Below are positions 7,172-15,302 of a stretch of 23,318 nucleotides of DNA, one piece after another. Position 1 is the stretch's first letter. The number at the start of each line of letters is the position of its first letter. Location: the IMG/VR virus record IMGVR_UViG_3300000235_000024, positions 1 to 23,318 of that record; one strand, 5' to 3'. The position numbers were made by a program, and so were the translations under genes. The notes under the pieces were generated by a model. The model had not been told where the DNA came from and did not search any database. It saw only the letters and a program-made list of their open reading frames with translations. The stretch comes from a virus.

Positions 7172-7180
7172 ATATTATCA
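7172..7180 (-). promoter_or_regulatory. Extended -10 promoter overlapping a stop codon
   Basis: TGATAATAT on the minus strand (in context AGTATGATAATATACG) matches TGn plus a TATAAT-like box and sits across the TGA stop of the upstream giant fibre gene, with the start of the 814-aa fibre about 28 nt downstream. It shares TATGATA with other sites in the window. Confidence 0.5.
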
Positions 7181-10100
7181 TACTGGCAGTGCTATTTGTA
7201 CTAAAATTCCATCTTGAAGGTAGAAATAAGTATCATTCACTGCATCATGATATAGGTGTGTTTTTTGAGCTAATCGTGATACAATTTCATATAATGCTTT
7301 ACGTCTTAACGTTAAAGGCTCTTCTGATAATGTTACCGCTTGAGTTTGGATATTTAGTATCATTATTTGCGTAAATCCTGAATTAAATCCTCCGTTTGGA
7401 TTAGTATATTCTGCAACACAATGAATACTGAGCGGTGTTGATGGTGTTCCGTATTTTGGGGTAAATGTCCCTACAATGTGGTTTCCTTGTGTAGTTACCG
7501 CTGGTACACCTCCAGAAGCCATCCATATTGTTATTAAACTTTGTCCGTTAGGCAATATAATGTCTAAGGCATTAAATGTAACAATTCCACCAACTTCACC
7601 TTGAGCACTACCACCATTATTACTGTTGTTCCAGCGTGTACCCGTAAAAAAACATTCCACTGTTATGGTATTTCCAACTTGATATGTTGATATACTAAAA
7701 CTCGCTGTTCCACTACAAGCAGTTGTAGCAGTCGCATTAACATTACCATTGCCCCACCATACTACACCACCTGTTGTATTATGACCTTTATAATCACCAG
7801 GGAAATTAGTGCCTGACGTTTCCTGATAAGTAGGTTCACCTTGCATCACCAACGGAGCAAATGAGTAGTTGCGAATAGCATAAGCATCAATAGCACCACA
7901 AACATAAGCCGTAGTAGCTAACAACGTAGATTTATCCGCTGTTGCAGGTGTTACGCCGTGTGTGTTTGCTGGTAAATTTGCACTATTCGTTACAGTTAAT
8001 GCATCAGTATTTATGCTATTAGTAACATTCAAACCATTACCCATAGTAACAAGACCATTTGTTAATTTTATACTAAATGGACGTAGGGCATTATAATCAC
8101 CATCAGGTTGATTAGAATTAGTTAATAATAACCAAAAATTATTACCATCATTACGTTGAATAACGGCTGGGTCTGGGGCTGTACTATTTTTTATACGTAT
8201 TGCATTCGTAGATAATGTAACAATATCACTAGTAACTATATTAGTTGTATTTACCGTAGGTGCGGTTACGCTTTTAACTTGTAATGTATTTGTCACTGTT
8301 AGTGAGTATGCGCTGATATTACCTGCTGATATTATAGACTTAAATTTAGCATCTAATAAAGTTCCATTAGTGATATCACCTATTAAAGCAAAGTAATTAC
8401 TATCAGTTTGGTTTGTTGTATTTATAGTTACTCTTGGTCTATATAAAAACGTACTTGGTTTGTCTGAATTTGCAACTAATGGCCCCTTGGTTAAAATAAA
8501 ACCACCTGTACCAGTATATGTCAATGATGTATTAACATCTGACCCTGCCGATATTAGATTAGGGTAATAGTTACCTGCGTGAGTCATCGACTGCACCACG
8601 AATTTAGTCGTCGCTATTTGGTCTGTATCAGTACCGACTATAGCCGTTGGTGCGGTTGGTGTACCTGTAAAATTAGGTGAGTCTGTTGATACAGTAGCCA
8701 CCCAATCACTCCATTCGGTATTAAAAGTTCTTCTAGTGTACATGTCTTCTGAAGTAATGTACTGTTGCGACACAACGCCACCAGCTCCGATAACCTGCAA
8801 CGTACCAACTTCTAGTATAGGAAAATTCTCACCTGTTGGTGTAGTGTTTTGTGTAAATCCGCCTGTTTTTATGTAGTCATCTAAATTAGCATTATTAGGT
8901 AATGCTTCAGTAGGGAACAGACCACTCAACATATCCTGATTAACTATCTCACTACCTTTATATTGTATTTTTTGTCCATCAAATAATAGGTCTATATGTT
9001 CTTGAGTCGTTTCGTCTGTGTAGTACCTTAATGCCCCCATGTTCCAGTCGTCGTTTATCGTTGGATATAATCTAAACTGTCCGCCTTTATTTAAGCTGTT
9101 GTCGTCATATGCACTAGCCATAAACGAGTATTCATTTAAGTCTGGTGTAAATGCTCCGAGTACTTGCGTAGTGGTTAGCATGTTCAATATAGCCAAGCCA
9201 TTAGGTATATTTATATTACCGTTTATAGTAACATCTTTACCAAACACTGCATTATCTGTTACTGTTAAAGTATTTATACTCAACGAGTTACTAGGTATCC
9301 ATTTACTATCGCTATATGTCATAACGTTGTTGTTTTGAGCATTGGCTAAGTTAGTTCCATACAAATCAGCCAGTGCAATGGAAACAACACCAGTTTGACC
9401 ATTTACCGACAACACTTTACCTACTGTATTATTACTCCACAAAACACCTGTAGTAGTTAAAGCAAAGAACGTTGTGCCAGAATAACTTGCGGATACTAGT
9501 GTACCAGTTGTTTGATTAGATAAAGCCCACTCATTACCATCTATCGACCACCAGAGTCCAGAGTCGCTTCCTCCAGCTACCCAGTAGCCATTACCGAACA
9601 TTGCATATTGCAAGTTATTGCCATTAAGTGCGGTATTCCATGTTACGCCGTTAGTTGTCCAGATAGGCTTATTACCTGTTGATAAAGCGAGTGTTAATCC
9701 TGCACTGTTTACAACGTGTGTGAAATCACCATCTTTTATTTTAAAATATGTACCAGATACGGTTGTCATGCTAAATAAACCTACTGATGTAGCTAATAAC
9801 CACTGACCGTTAAATACTTCTATATCTCGTATAAATCCTGTAAAAGGGATAGATGTAAAGCTGACCGCATCATTAGTTGAGTAAGCTAAAGTATTAGTAC
9901 CACCAACTAGCCACGATGTTCCAGAATACATTGATGTTGCGTATTCTCCACTAGATATAGGTTTAGTAACTGTTCCGTTAGTGTCCATAACTGATACACC
10001 GTTACTTTGTATAATCACCATTTTTTTTGTACTAGCCATATCAACTCTACAACTTGGGTCTGTTTCGCTTGTTTGAGTCCACGTTATACCGTTTGTAGAT

Positions 10101-10786
10101 GATAACACCCCAGTTGAACCTGCTGTATATAGCTTATCACCAAACTGGATTACGCTATACCAGTTACCAGTTGTAATATTAGTTTGTTGTAAGTCAATCC
10201 CGTTATTTGAGTAATATAAACCTTTAGCTTTCGTGGTGAATGATGTAACAGTACCTAGAGTATATGAAGATACAAAAAATCCGCTAACATTTTCACAAGG
10301 AGTCCACAACATACTAGCCAAACCTTGTGTAGGGTCATAGGCAACGTTAGTCCACTTGTTTAATCGGCTATTCCACCCCAGTATGTCGTTATTAGGGGTT
10401 GGGGTAGTTACGCTAACATCTGACATGTTATTAAGTGTTAAATTGTCCTGTAGCGGTAAATTTATCCACTGGTAGCCATTATAATACAGTACATCTTTTG
10501 GATTAGGATTAGTAATCTTAGTATCATCTAAGTTATTCACTCCTACTTTTACTTGCCCAGTCATGCCATTCACAGACTGCACCGCATAGTTTTCAAAAAA
10601 AGATTTACGTAAATTATCCACAGTTATCTGACTAGTTATACCGTTTGTTTGAATAATCATTAAATCGTTAGGTAGTGTTAGGTATGCATTAGGTAGTAAG
10701 CCTATTTGTGTGGTGCGTTGGGCTGGTGCATAAGGCTGTGTTGCTGAGCCATTATAGCCTGTAGGCTTTATGTTATCTTGTGGCAT
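7178..10786 (-). CDS. Giant tail fibre with Asp-box propeller-like region
   Basis: A 1202-aa virion fibre. The start at 10786 (MPQDNIKPTGYNGSATQPYA) is chosen over an upstream ATG at 10855, which would run into the divergent adaptor gene; AAAGGA lies about 12 nt upstream. After a Gly/Asn-rich head come fibre motifs VNGMTGQVKVGVNNLDDTKI, LYYNGYQWINL and LTLNNMSDVSV. At about 170-450 there are repeats of the Asp-box type (SSTNGITWT, TTNGVTWN, SIDGNEWA) within LYYSNNGI/WLLATS strands, suggesting a sialidase-like beta-propeller. VNGQTGVVSIALADLYGTN follows. At about 700 DSPNFTGTPTAP and TDQIATTKFV are the classic long-fibre repeat, and a second copy (TPATADKSTLLATTAYV) lies further on. The C-terminal domain carries WWGNGNVNATATTACSG and a helical end (KALYEIVSRLAQ). 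Receptor binding is inferred. Confidence 0.85.
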   Translation of the reverse strand: MPQDNIKPTGYNGSATQPYAPAQRTTQIGLLPNAYLTLPNDLMIIQTNGITSQITVDNLRKSFFENYAVQSVNGMTGQVKVGVNNLDDTKITNPNPKDVLYYNGYQWINLPLQDNLTLNNMSDVSVTTPTPNNDILGWNSRLNKWTNVAYDPTQGLASMLWTPCENVSGFFVSSYTLGTVTSFTTKAKGLYYSNNGIDLQQTNITTGNWYSVIQFGDKLYTAGSTGVLSSTNGITWTQTSETDPSCRVDMASTKKMVIIQSNGVSVMDTNGTVTKPISSGEYATSMYSGTSWLVGGTNTLAYSTNDAVSFTSIPFTGFIRDIEVFNGQWLLATSVGLFSMTTVSGTYFKIKDGDFTHVVNSAGLTLALSTGNKPIWTTNGVTWNTALNGNNLQYAMFGNGYWVAGGSDSGLWWSIDGNEWALSNQTTGTLVSASYSGTTFFALTTTGVLWSNNTVGKVLSVNGQTGVVSIALADLYGTNLANAQNNNVMTYSDSKWIPSNSLSINTLTVTDNAVFGKDVTINGNINIPNGLAILNMLTTTQVLGAFTPDLNEYSFMASAYDDNSLNKGGQFRLYPTINDDWNMGALRYYTDETTQEHIDLLFDGQKIQYKGSEIVNQDMLSGLFPTEALPNNANLDDYIKTGGFTQNTTPTGENFPILEVGTLQVIGAGGVVSQQYITSEDMYTRRTFNTEWSDWVATVSTDSPNFTGTPTAPTAIVGTDTDQIATTKFVVQSMTHAGNYYPNLISAGSDVNTSLTYTGTGGFILTKGPLVANSDKPSTFLYRPRVTINTTNQTDSNYFALIGDITNGTLLDAKFKSIISAGNISAYSLTVTNTLQVKSVTAPTVNTTNIVTSDIVTLSTNAIRIKNSTAPDPAVIQRNDGNNFWLLLTNSNQPDGDYNALRPFSIKLTNGLVTMGNGLNVTNSINTDALTVTNSANLPANTHGVTPATADKSTLLATTAYVCGAIDAYAIRNYSFAPLVMQGEPTYQETSGTNFPGDYKGHNTTGGVVWWGNGNVNATATTACSGTASFSISTYQVGNTITVECFFTGTRWNNSNNGGSAQGEVGGIVTFNALDIILPNGQSLITIWMASGGVPAVTTQGNHIVGTFTPKYGTPSTPLSIHCVAEYTNPNGGFNSGFTQIMILNIQTQAVTLSEEPLTLRRKALYEIVSRLAQKTHLYHDAVNDTYFYLQDGILVQIALPV

Positions 10787-10790
10787 GATG

Positions 10791-10799
10791 TGGTATAAT
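10791..10799 (+). promoter_or_regulatory. Extended -10 promoter for the adaptor gene
   Basis: TGGTATAAT is a perfect TGn-TATAAT extended -10 on the plus strand. It sits in the 43-bp gap between the divergent fibre and adaptor genes, about 30 nt upstream of the adaptor ATG. No convincing -35 is present. It is the only such site pointing right, matching the only rightward structural gene. Confidence 0.65.
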
Positions 10800-10829
10800 C
10801 CTTTAGATTGTTTTATAAGGTATTTTATC

Positions 10830-11864
10830 ATGAATGAAGTTATTAGCATAGACAAAATAATAAGCCATGCTGTACGGAGATGTGGCGTAACATCTCCTAC
10901 GCTAACACCTGAACAAATTGATATGGCAAAGAATAACTTACGCTTTACTTTAATGGATTTACATAACCGAGGTATCCCTATTTATCGTGTTGAGTCAACT
11001 TTTCTAGGTTTTAAGCCTTACAAGTGGGAATACACTTTACCTCAAGACGTGTATGACATTACCAACATTAACTGGCGTAGAGTATCATTTTTACCTTCTT
11101 TAGCTACTGGAGGTATTGACCCAGAATTTTTAGGTATGCAGGACTGGAACACATGGGGTGAAACTACCGATAAATTTACATTAACAACATCTCAAGTATT
11201 TTTTTATGATGGATATGGTCTTTGTTTCAAAGGTAATCAAACGGTTAGTTTCGATATTGAAAATAGTATAGATGGTATTAACTGGAATATTATCAAGTCA
11301 TACCCATTAGCTCTATATGAAGATGGGCAATGGATATGGGAAGAATTAGGTACGCCAACCGAGGGCAACCAAATAAGATTAACTCTCAAAAACGGAGATA
11401 AGATTTCTTTAAGGTTCTGGCAAATTACCCAACCAACGTCATCGTTTGAACAAGTAGTTACCAGAATGAATAGGGACGATTTCTTTAGTCAACCTCAAAA
11501 GGGGATTATCGGGTCGCCTTGGAACTGGTACTTACAAAAGACAGTTGACCCTGTGTTAATGTTGTGGCAAAGCCCTGCTGAGTCTAACGTGTTTTCTTGG
11601 ATATATCACATCTACTACATTAAAGCACCTAATTTTGATAAGCTAAGCCTACCCTCTAATATTCAAGTGCCGTTGTGGTTCGTTGATGGTATTATCTGGA
11701 AGTTAGCTAGTCGCATGGCTTGGGAATTACCTCAAATTGACCGTGCTAACATAAATCTGTTAGAGCAAAAAGCTGAACAAGCATTAAATGAAACAGAAGC
11801 TTCTAACTCTGACCTATCAGGTACTAGTCTTATTGGTAACGTGTTATCCGCATACACTAGATAG
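10830..11864 (+). CDS. gp4-like head-tail adaptor (tail accessory) protein
   Basis: A 344-aa protein. The N-terminal helical part (IISHAVRRCGVTSPTLTPEQ, IDMAKNNLRFTLMDLHNRGI) followed by YTLPQDVYDITNINWRR, and the C-terminal part (WFVDGIIWKLASRMAWEL, LLEQKAEQALNETEASNSDL) match the organisation of P22 gp4/T7 gp11-type adaptors that seal the portal and join it to the tail. Between them, about 105-195, is an inserted beta domain (SFDIENSIDGINWNIIKSYP, NQIRLTLKNGDKISLRFWQI) resembling a discoidin/jelly-roll fold, which explains why it is longer than usual gp4 proteins. The start at 10830 has AAGG upstream; an earlier ATG at 10770 lies inside the divergent fibre gene. It is the only structural gene read rightward and has its own promoter and terminator. 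Confidence 0.65.
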   Translation: MNEVISIDKIISHAVRRCGVTSPTLTPEQIDMAKNNLRFTLMDLHNRGIPIYRVESTFLGFKPYKWEYTLPQDVYDITNINWRRVSFLPSLATGGIDPEFLGMQDWNTWGETTDKFTLTTSQVFFYDGYGLCFKGNQTVSFDIENSIDGINWNIIKSYPLALYEDGQWIWEELGTPTEGNQIRLTLKNGDKISLRFWQITQPTSSFEQVVTRMNRDDFFSQPQKGIIGSPWNWYLQKTVDPVLMLWQSPAESNVFSWIYHIYYIKAPNFDKLSLPSNIQVPLWFVDGIIWKLASRMAWELPQIDRANINLLEQKAEQALNETEASNSDLSGTSLIGNVLSAYTR

Positions 11865-11865
11865 T

Positions 11866-11898
11866 AAAAAGGGTACATCTAAAATGTACCTCTTTTTT
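11866..11898. terminator. Bidirectional Rho-independent terminator
   Basis: A5-GGGTACAT / ATGTACC-(T)C-T6 inverted repeat with a short CTAAA loop, placed 2 nt after the adaptor stop and facing the convergent small membrane protein gene, so it can serve both strands. Confidence 0.85.
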
Positions 11899-11931
11899 AC
11901 TTTTTGGAGAAAAATCCACGCAGTAGTTATT

Positions 11932-12114
11932 TTAACCTAAGTTGGCTATATATGCAACGATTAACATAATCACGCCCAACATCGCCAACGATAATAAACC
12001 TAGAAACATTACTTTAACAATTGAAACACCTGTATCTTGAGTTAGTCGTTTCTGGATATGTAGCTGTTTAGTTTGTCTTTTCTTATTATAATATTCTTTT
12101 TTGTTACAAATCAT
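11932..12114 (-). CDS. Small membrane protein, basic N-terminus
   Basis: A 60-aa protein with a strongly basic N-terminal half (NKKEYYNKKRQTKQLHIQKR) followed by a single hydrophobic helix at about 34-57 (VMFLGLLSLAMLGVIMLIVA). The positive-inside rule puts the N-terminus in the cytosol. It overlaps the end of the preceding gene by 11 nt and is the last gene before the bidirectional terminator. A second holin/pinholin or a membrane-attached morphogenesis factor are conceivable; nothing identifies it. The ribosome site is weak, so translation is probably coupled. Confidence 0.6.
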   Translation of the reverse strand: MICNKKEYYNKKRQTKQLHIQKRLTQDTGVSIVKVMFLGLLSLAMLGVIMLIVAYIANLG

Positions 12115-12307
12115 TTGCGTACTTATCTTTATCTAATTGTTGTATCACTGATAATATATCAAGACAGGCAAATCTAAAACCACGTAATTCATAAAATTTA
12201 TTACCTAATTCGTTTTGTGTAGCTATAGCAATTAATCTATCCTGTTCCATCTTCGTTATTTCTTCATGTAATTTTTCTAACGTAGTATCTCTAAATTTAT
12301 AGCTCAT
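12104..12307 (-). CDS. Small helical protein, unknown
   Basis: A 67-aa, charged, largely helical protein (TLEKLHEEITKMEQDRLIAI, FACLDILSVIQQLDKDKYAN) with no TM segment. Two ATG codons precede it; I take the one at 12307 because AGAG lies six bases upstream, whereas for the ATG at 12313 the same site abuts the start codon. The alternative start overlaps the TGA of the zinc-ribbon gene (ATGA). It reads like a small coiled-coil accessory protein; no family recognised. Confidence 0.6.
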   Translation of the reverse strand: MSYKFRDTTLEKLHEEITKMEQDRLIAIATQNELGNKFYELRGFRFACLDILSVIQQLDKDKYANDL

Positions 12308-12309
12308 TA

Positions 12310-12702
12310 TCATCTCTTTAATCTAGGTGGTAAGTATTCTTCTCCGTCTAATGGTGGTAGTTGCACCTCGTTAGGTAACGGTGGGTCGTTAGATGGAGGT
12401 GCAATGTTACCCTTAGCTAGTACATATTCCTGTGTGTCCTGATTAGGGGATAGAGGTGTAAACTTGTTCTGGTACGGTGATAACACTGGAGTACCCTCAT
12501 TCACATAAATAGGGGGTACTATTGATGTTAGTGGGCGTGTCCAAGGTAGTGCAATAGGGTCTGGTTTACGTGGTGGGAGACGGTAGGGGTTAATGTTATC
12601 TCTACACTCACGGCATACCCTAAGACCAGGAGTATTACCATCTTTTACTAGTTTTTTTCGCTTAAATGTTAAGCGACATCTATCGCAAATTGCTAATGTC
12701 AT
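12310..12702 (-). CDS. Zinc-ribbon protein with proline-rich tail
   Basis: A 130-aa protein. CxxC at 6-9 and CxxC at 30-33 (ICDRCRLTFKRKKL, LRVCRECRDNINPYRLPPRK) form a treble-clef/zinc-ribbon-like knuckle. The rest is a low-complexity Pro-rich tail with repeated PP and PL motifs (RKPDPIALPWTRPLT, SNDPPLPNEVQLPPLDGEEY). I recall similar small CxxC proteins near the capsid genes of many podophages, without a proven role; virion assembly or head-tail joining is a guess. AGAGGTGT precedes the ATG. It is followed by two tightly overlapping small genes. Confidence 0.7.
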   Translation of the reverse strand: MTLAICDRCRLTFKRKKLVKDGNTPGLRVCRECRDNINPYRLPPRKPDPIALPWTRPLTSIVPPIYVNEGTPVLSPYQNKFTPLSPNQDTQEYVLAKGNIAPPSNDPPLPNEVQLPPLDGEEYLPPRLKR

Positions 12703-12732
12703 GTTACACCTCTAGGCATTATTATAAACTAT

Positions 12733-12925
12733 TTATATCAGTGTATATATTTCTTTTTCATTATAAAACTCTCCTCGTAAATCACTATCATGATTAACAA
12801 AACAAACGCATGTATCAGTTTGATTTATCCAGTCGCAACAATTAACACTATTGCTATTACAACAAATTAAATCATCTAACTCATTTTTTCTCTGCGTAGT
12901 CGCAGTTCTTACAGATTGGTTTCAT
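12733..12925 (-). pseudogene. Cys-rich small protein, frame broken at an A6 run
   Basis: From the ATG at 12925 the frame reads MKPICKNCDYAEKK and stops (TGA). One base further, the next frame continues without interruption: NELDDLICCNSNSVNCCDWI, then NQTDTCVCFVNHDSDLRGEF and YNEKEIYTLI, to TAA at 12733-12735. Joined, this is a 63-64 aa protein with about nine Cys, like the small CxxC-containing phage proteins. The break is in the run of six A (plus strand T6 near 12884-12889). One extra A, or a +1 shift at AAA-UGA, would explain it. Whether the gene is dead, programmed or mis-sequenced is open. Confidence 0.55.
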
Positions 12926-12961
12926 TTTTAATTTTATTAATTTTGTTTTAATAATGGCATT

Positions 12962-12970
12962 ATTATATCA
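12962..12970 (-). promoter_or_regulatory. Extended -10 promoter (TGATATAAT)
   Basis: A perfect TGn-TATAAT on the minus strand in context CTTATGATATAATAATG, about 37 nt upstream of the Cys-rich ORF start and immediately after the terminator of the capsid operon. It would restart transcription for the 11932-12925 block. No -35 match. The core is identical to the sites at 22946 and 17622. Confidence 0.65.
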
Positions 12971-12979
12971 TAAGTTTAA

Positions 12980-13011
12980 TAAAACCCCTACATGTTTGTA
13001 GAGGTTTTATC
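12980..13011 (-). terminator. Rho-independent terminator after the capsid gene
   Basis: On the minus strand AAAACCTCTACA pairs with TGTAGGGGTTTT (one G-T pair) around a 4-nt loop, followed by a T-rich stretch. It starts within 6 nt of the major capsid stop and closes the long operon beginning at the terminase. Confidence 0.85.
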
Positions 13012-13015
13012 AGTC

Positions 13016-13954
13016 TTATTGACCACGATTTCCATAAATACCACGTGGGTCTACCCAACCAAAACGGTATCGCATTGATGATTTGAACTGCACTGTTGAA
13101 GTATTAAAATCTTCTTGAGTGTCTTTCTGTAAGTTGCGTCTATTAAAACGAACTAAACCTTTATCACCTCTAGCGTTTAAGTCTGTAGTTACATACCATG
13201 CTGCATTACTTGTTAAACGTGTAATAACTTGGCTACCTTTTTCCAACATACCTAGCGCATTTACAGGATTGATTGCATTTGAGCCGTTTACGTCTGGATT
13301 TAAGATAGATTTCAACACTACCGCAGCTTGAAAACGATTAGCTGGTGCAACAACTAATTGTTCTGGAGTTAAGCGGATTGGTTTACCTTTTGGGTCACGA
13401 GCCAAGCTTATTTGGATTAACATTTGTTCTAAGCTAGTCAATGATAATGATGCTGGTGTACCCATATTTGAAAACACATCACCATCTGCCATACCATGAT
13501 TATCTGAAAACAACGGTTGCATATCTCCACCAAATTGTGTGTATCCTGCATTAAAACCAAAATTTAAAATATTAGCTGCTAAAATCTCTTGTGTTTCATA
13601 CAATGATTGTGCTAAATGACGACCGAAAATACTCGCTGAGTCCATGTGCTCCGAGTCTTCCATAGCCATTAGCGTAATACCAAAACCTAATGCAATTTGG
13701 TCATAAGGGAATGATATATTCCACATTGTACCACCAGTGTCGTAAGTTATTGGTTCGCCGTCACCAGTTACAGGTGCATTACCAAAACCATATAATACAA
13801 TTTCATTATGTGAAGAGCGTTTTAAGCCTTCTTCTTGTTTAAAAATAGGTTTCCACTCGTCTCTTCGTTGTTCGTACACTGAGTCGAACATTTTATTCAT
13901 TATCGGTTCTACTGCTTCCCGTAACGAACTTAGCGTAATTGGTGCTGCTGCCAT
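13016..13954 (-). CDS. Major capsid protein (HK97 fold, Mu gpT-like)
   Basis: A 312-aa shell protein. Family-like features are the N-terminal helical arm (LREAVEPIMNKMFDSVYEQR), the E-loop region (TYDTGGTMWNISFPYDQIAL), the spine helix (FGRHLAQSLYETQEILAANI), PLFSDNHGMADGD, and the A-domain strand RLTPEQLVVAPANRFQAAVV followed by a tip loop. It ends FGWVDPRGIYGNRGQ. This resembles Mu gpT-like HK97-fold capsids as found in podophages. There is no fused protease or scaffold domain, consistent with a separate scaffold gene upstream. AAGGAG lies upstream of the ATG. It is the last gene before a strong terminator, consistent with high expression. Confidence 0.85.
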   Translation of the reverse strand: MAAAPITLSSLREAVEPIMNKMFDSVYEQRRDEWKPIFKQEEGLKRSSHNEIVLYGFGNAPVTGDGEPITYDTGGTMWNISFPYDQIALGFGITLMAMEDSEHMDSASIFGRHLAQSLYETQEILAANILNFGFNAGYTQFGGDMQPLFSDNHGMADGDVFSNMGTPASLSLTSLEQMLIQISLARDPKGKPIRLTPEQLVVAPANRFQAAVVLKSILNPDVNGSNAINPVNALGMLEKGSQVITRLTSNAAWYVTTDLNARGDKGLVRFNRRNLQKDTQEDFNTSTVQFKSSMRYRFGWVDPRGIYGNRGQ

Positions 13955-13966
13955 TGTCTACACTCC

Positions 13967-14554
13967 TTAAATAATGTTATTTTTACGGACTTTTACTACT
14001 GTAAATGCATCACCCCAAGTATTATCTGGTAGGTTAGCTAATTCAGTTACAATCCATTGTCCGCCTTGTGCATCTATTGGTGTTTTATTTAGCATAGTTG
14101 CTGATTGTCCAATTGCAGAAGCGTTGCCGATTGTTGTAATATCCGTGTTAAATGTTTGTCCAATTGCTGAACGTGCTAGTGGTCCATTGGCTTGAACAGT
14201 GTACTCAATAACATCATCTTGGTAAACATAAACATTTGTTACGTCTGCATATGCGCTACCATTATTTGTATCAGCTGAACCCGTACTAAACAATGGAGTA
14301 CCTGCTAAGATATATCCTAATTGTTTAATCTGACCGTTAGGCATTACAGCTTCCAAACCTGCAAATACACCAAATACTTCATCAGTTACTTTAGAAACTG
14401 GTTGTAAATTACCATTTGCGTCCATAACTACAGGTTGATTTGTGTATAATGAATGAGTTGGTTGAGATGTAACTACACCACCTTGTTGTCTTGGATTTCC
14501 AGAACCGCTTGGGTGAAAGCTAGGACGAAAACCGAAAGGCATTTTTGTTTTCAT
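13967..14554 (-). CDS. Capsid cement/decoration-like virion protein
   Basis: A 195-aa beta-rich protein. Opening PFGFRPSFHPSGSGNPRQ, then LYTNQPVVMDANGNLQPV, FGVFAGLEAV, YVYQDDVIEYTVQANGPLA, and ending NTWGDAFTVVKVR, match a protein family I recall beside the capsid gene in many podophages, thought to be a head decoration or second major head protein. It is 12 nt upstream of the capsid gene and has its own AAAGGA site. No signal peptide or TM. Confidence 0.75.
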   Translation of the reverse strand: MKTKMPFGFRPSFHPSGSGNPRQQGGVVTSQPTHSLYTNQPVVMDANGNLQPVSKVTDEVFGVFAGLEAVMPNGQIKQLGYILAGTPLFSTGSADTNNGSAYADVTNVYVYQDDVIEYTVQANGPLARSAIGQTFNTDITTIGNASAIGQSATMLNKTPIDAQGGQWIVTELANLPDNTWGDAFTVVKVRKNNII

Positions 14555-14571
14555 TATCTATTCCTTTATTG

Positions 14572-15246
14572 TTAAATGTCAAACCTAGGTATAACACGTT
14601 TTACACCGTCTCTACCTTGCGTGATAATACCAGTTGCTTTAGGGTTTTGCGTGTCTTTGTTGCTGACAAACCGTCTGTCGCTATCTAAAACTTCCGCATC
14701 AGTTGAAAATACAACCTTATTCCCTCTCTCCTGAATAGCACCCTTAAAGTTACGGTACACATCTCTAGCCATTTGGTTTGGCTTAATATGATGGTCTGTC
14801 GTCACAATTAACTCTAAGTCTATTTTGTGAATTTTACATAGTACCATTTCTTTGAAGACTATAGCATCAGATGATAAACTAGTATCCATAGTTTTATAGA
14901 CATATTTTGCCATCTCAGGTAGTTCCTCTATAGTAACCACCGTATAACCACGTCTACCTAATGCTTCTGTTAGGTGAGGAATTGCTCTTGAGTCTGTACT
15001 TAACCATATATATGAATAATCAGGGTGTCCATTCTCAGGTAATTGCAAAGCTCTTGTATCTATCTCTTCCAACATATCAGCTGTTAATTTGGGACCTTGA
15101 TAAAACTTATTAACCTCGGTTTCGAGCCGACTTCGTGATAAATGCGAAGTAGATGCGTCTTTACTAACCTTGCCACTCGTCGCTAAATTATCTGATTTCT
15201 GCTCTTTTGTTGATAAATTATCTAATCCTGTATCTTTCGTACTCAT
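14572..15246 (-). CDS. Head-module protein of unknown function
   Basis: A 224-aa protein. The first 50 residues are disordered and Ser/Lys/Asp-rich (STKDTGLDNLSTKEQKSDN). A folded alpha/beta region follows, about 50-200: PDYSYIWLSTDSRAIPHLTE, ALGRRGYTVVTIEELPEMAK, SDAIVFKEMVLCKIHKIDLE. The tail is basic. It lies between scaffold and decoration genes, so it is probably a head or assembly protein. I recognise similar proteins only as a head-region hypothetical. It has AAAGGA upstream of the ATG and a good promoter just before it. Confidence 0.65.
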   Translation of the reverse strand: MSTKDTGLDNLSTKEQKSDNLATSGKVSKDASTSHLSRSRLETEVNKFYQGPKLTADMLEEIDTRALQLPENGHPDYSYIWLSTDSRAIPHLTEALGRRGYTVVTIEELPEMAKYVYKTMDTSLSSDAIVFKEMVLCKIHKIDLELIVTTDHHIKPNQMARDVYRNFKGAIQERGNKVVFSTDAEVLDSDRRFVSNKDTQNPKATGIITQGRDGVKRVIPRFDI

Positions 15247-15270
15247 AATGTTAGTTCCTTTATAGTTGTT

Positions 15271-15300
15271 ATCTTATCATACCGTTATAAACGAGTACAA
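15271..15300 (-). promoter_or_regulatory. Promoter with -35 and extended -10
   Basis: Minus strand TTGTAC (15300-15295), 18 nt, then TGA-TAAGAT (-10 at 15276-15271). The intergenic position, just upstream of the 224-aa gene and inside the capsid operon, suggests extra transcription of the capsid genes. It shares TATGATA with the other sites. Confidence 0.6.
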
Positions 15301-15302
15301 TA

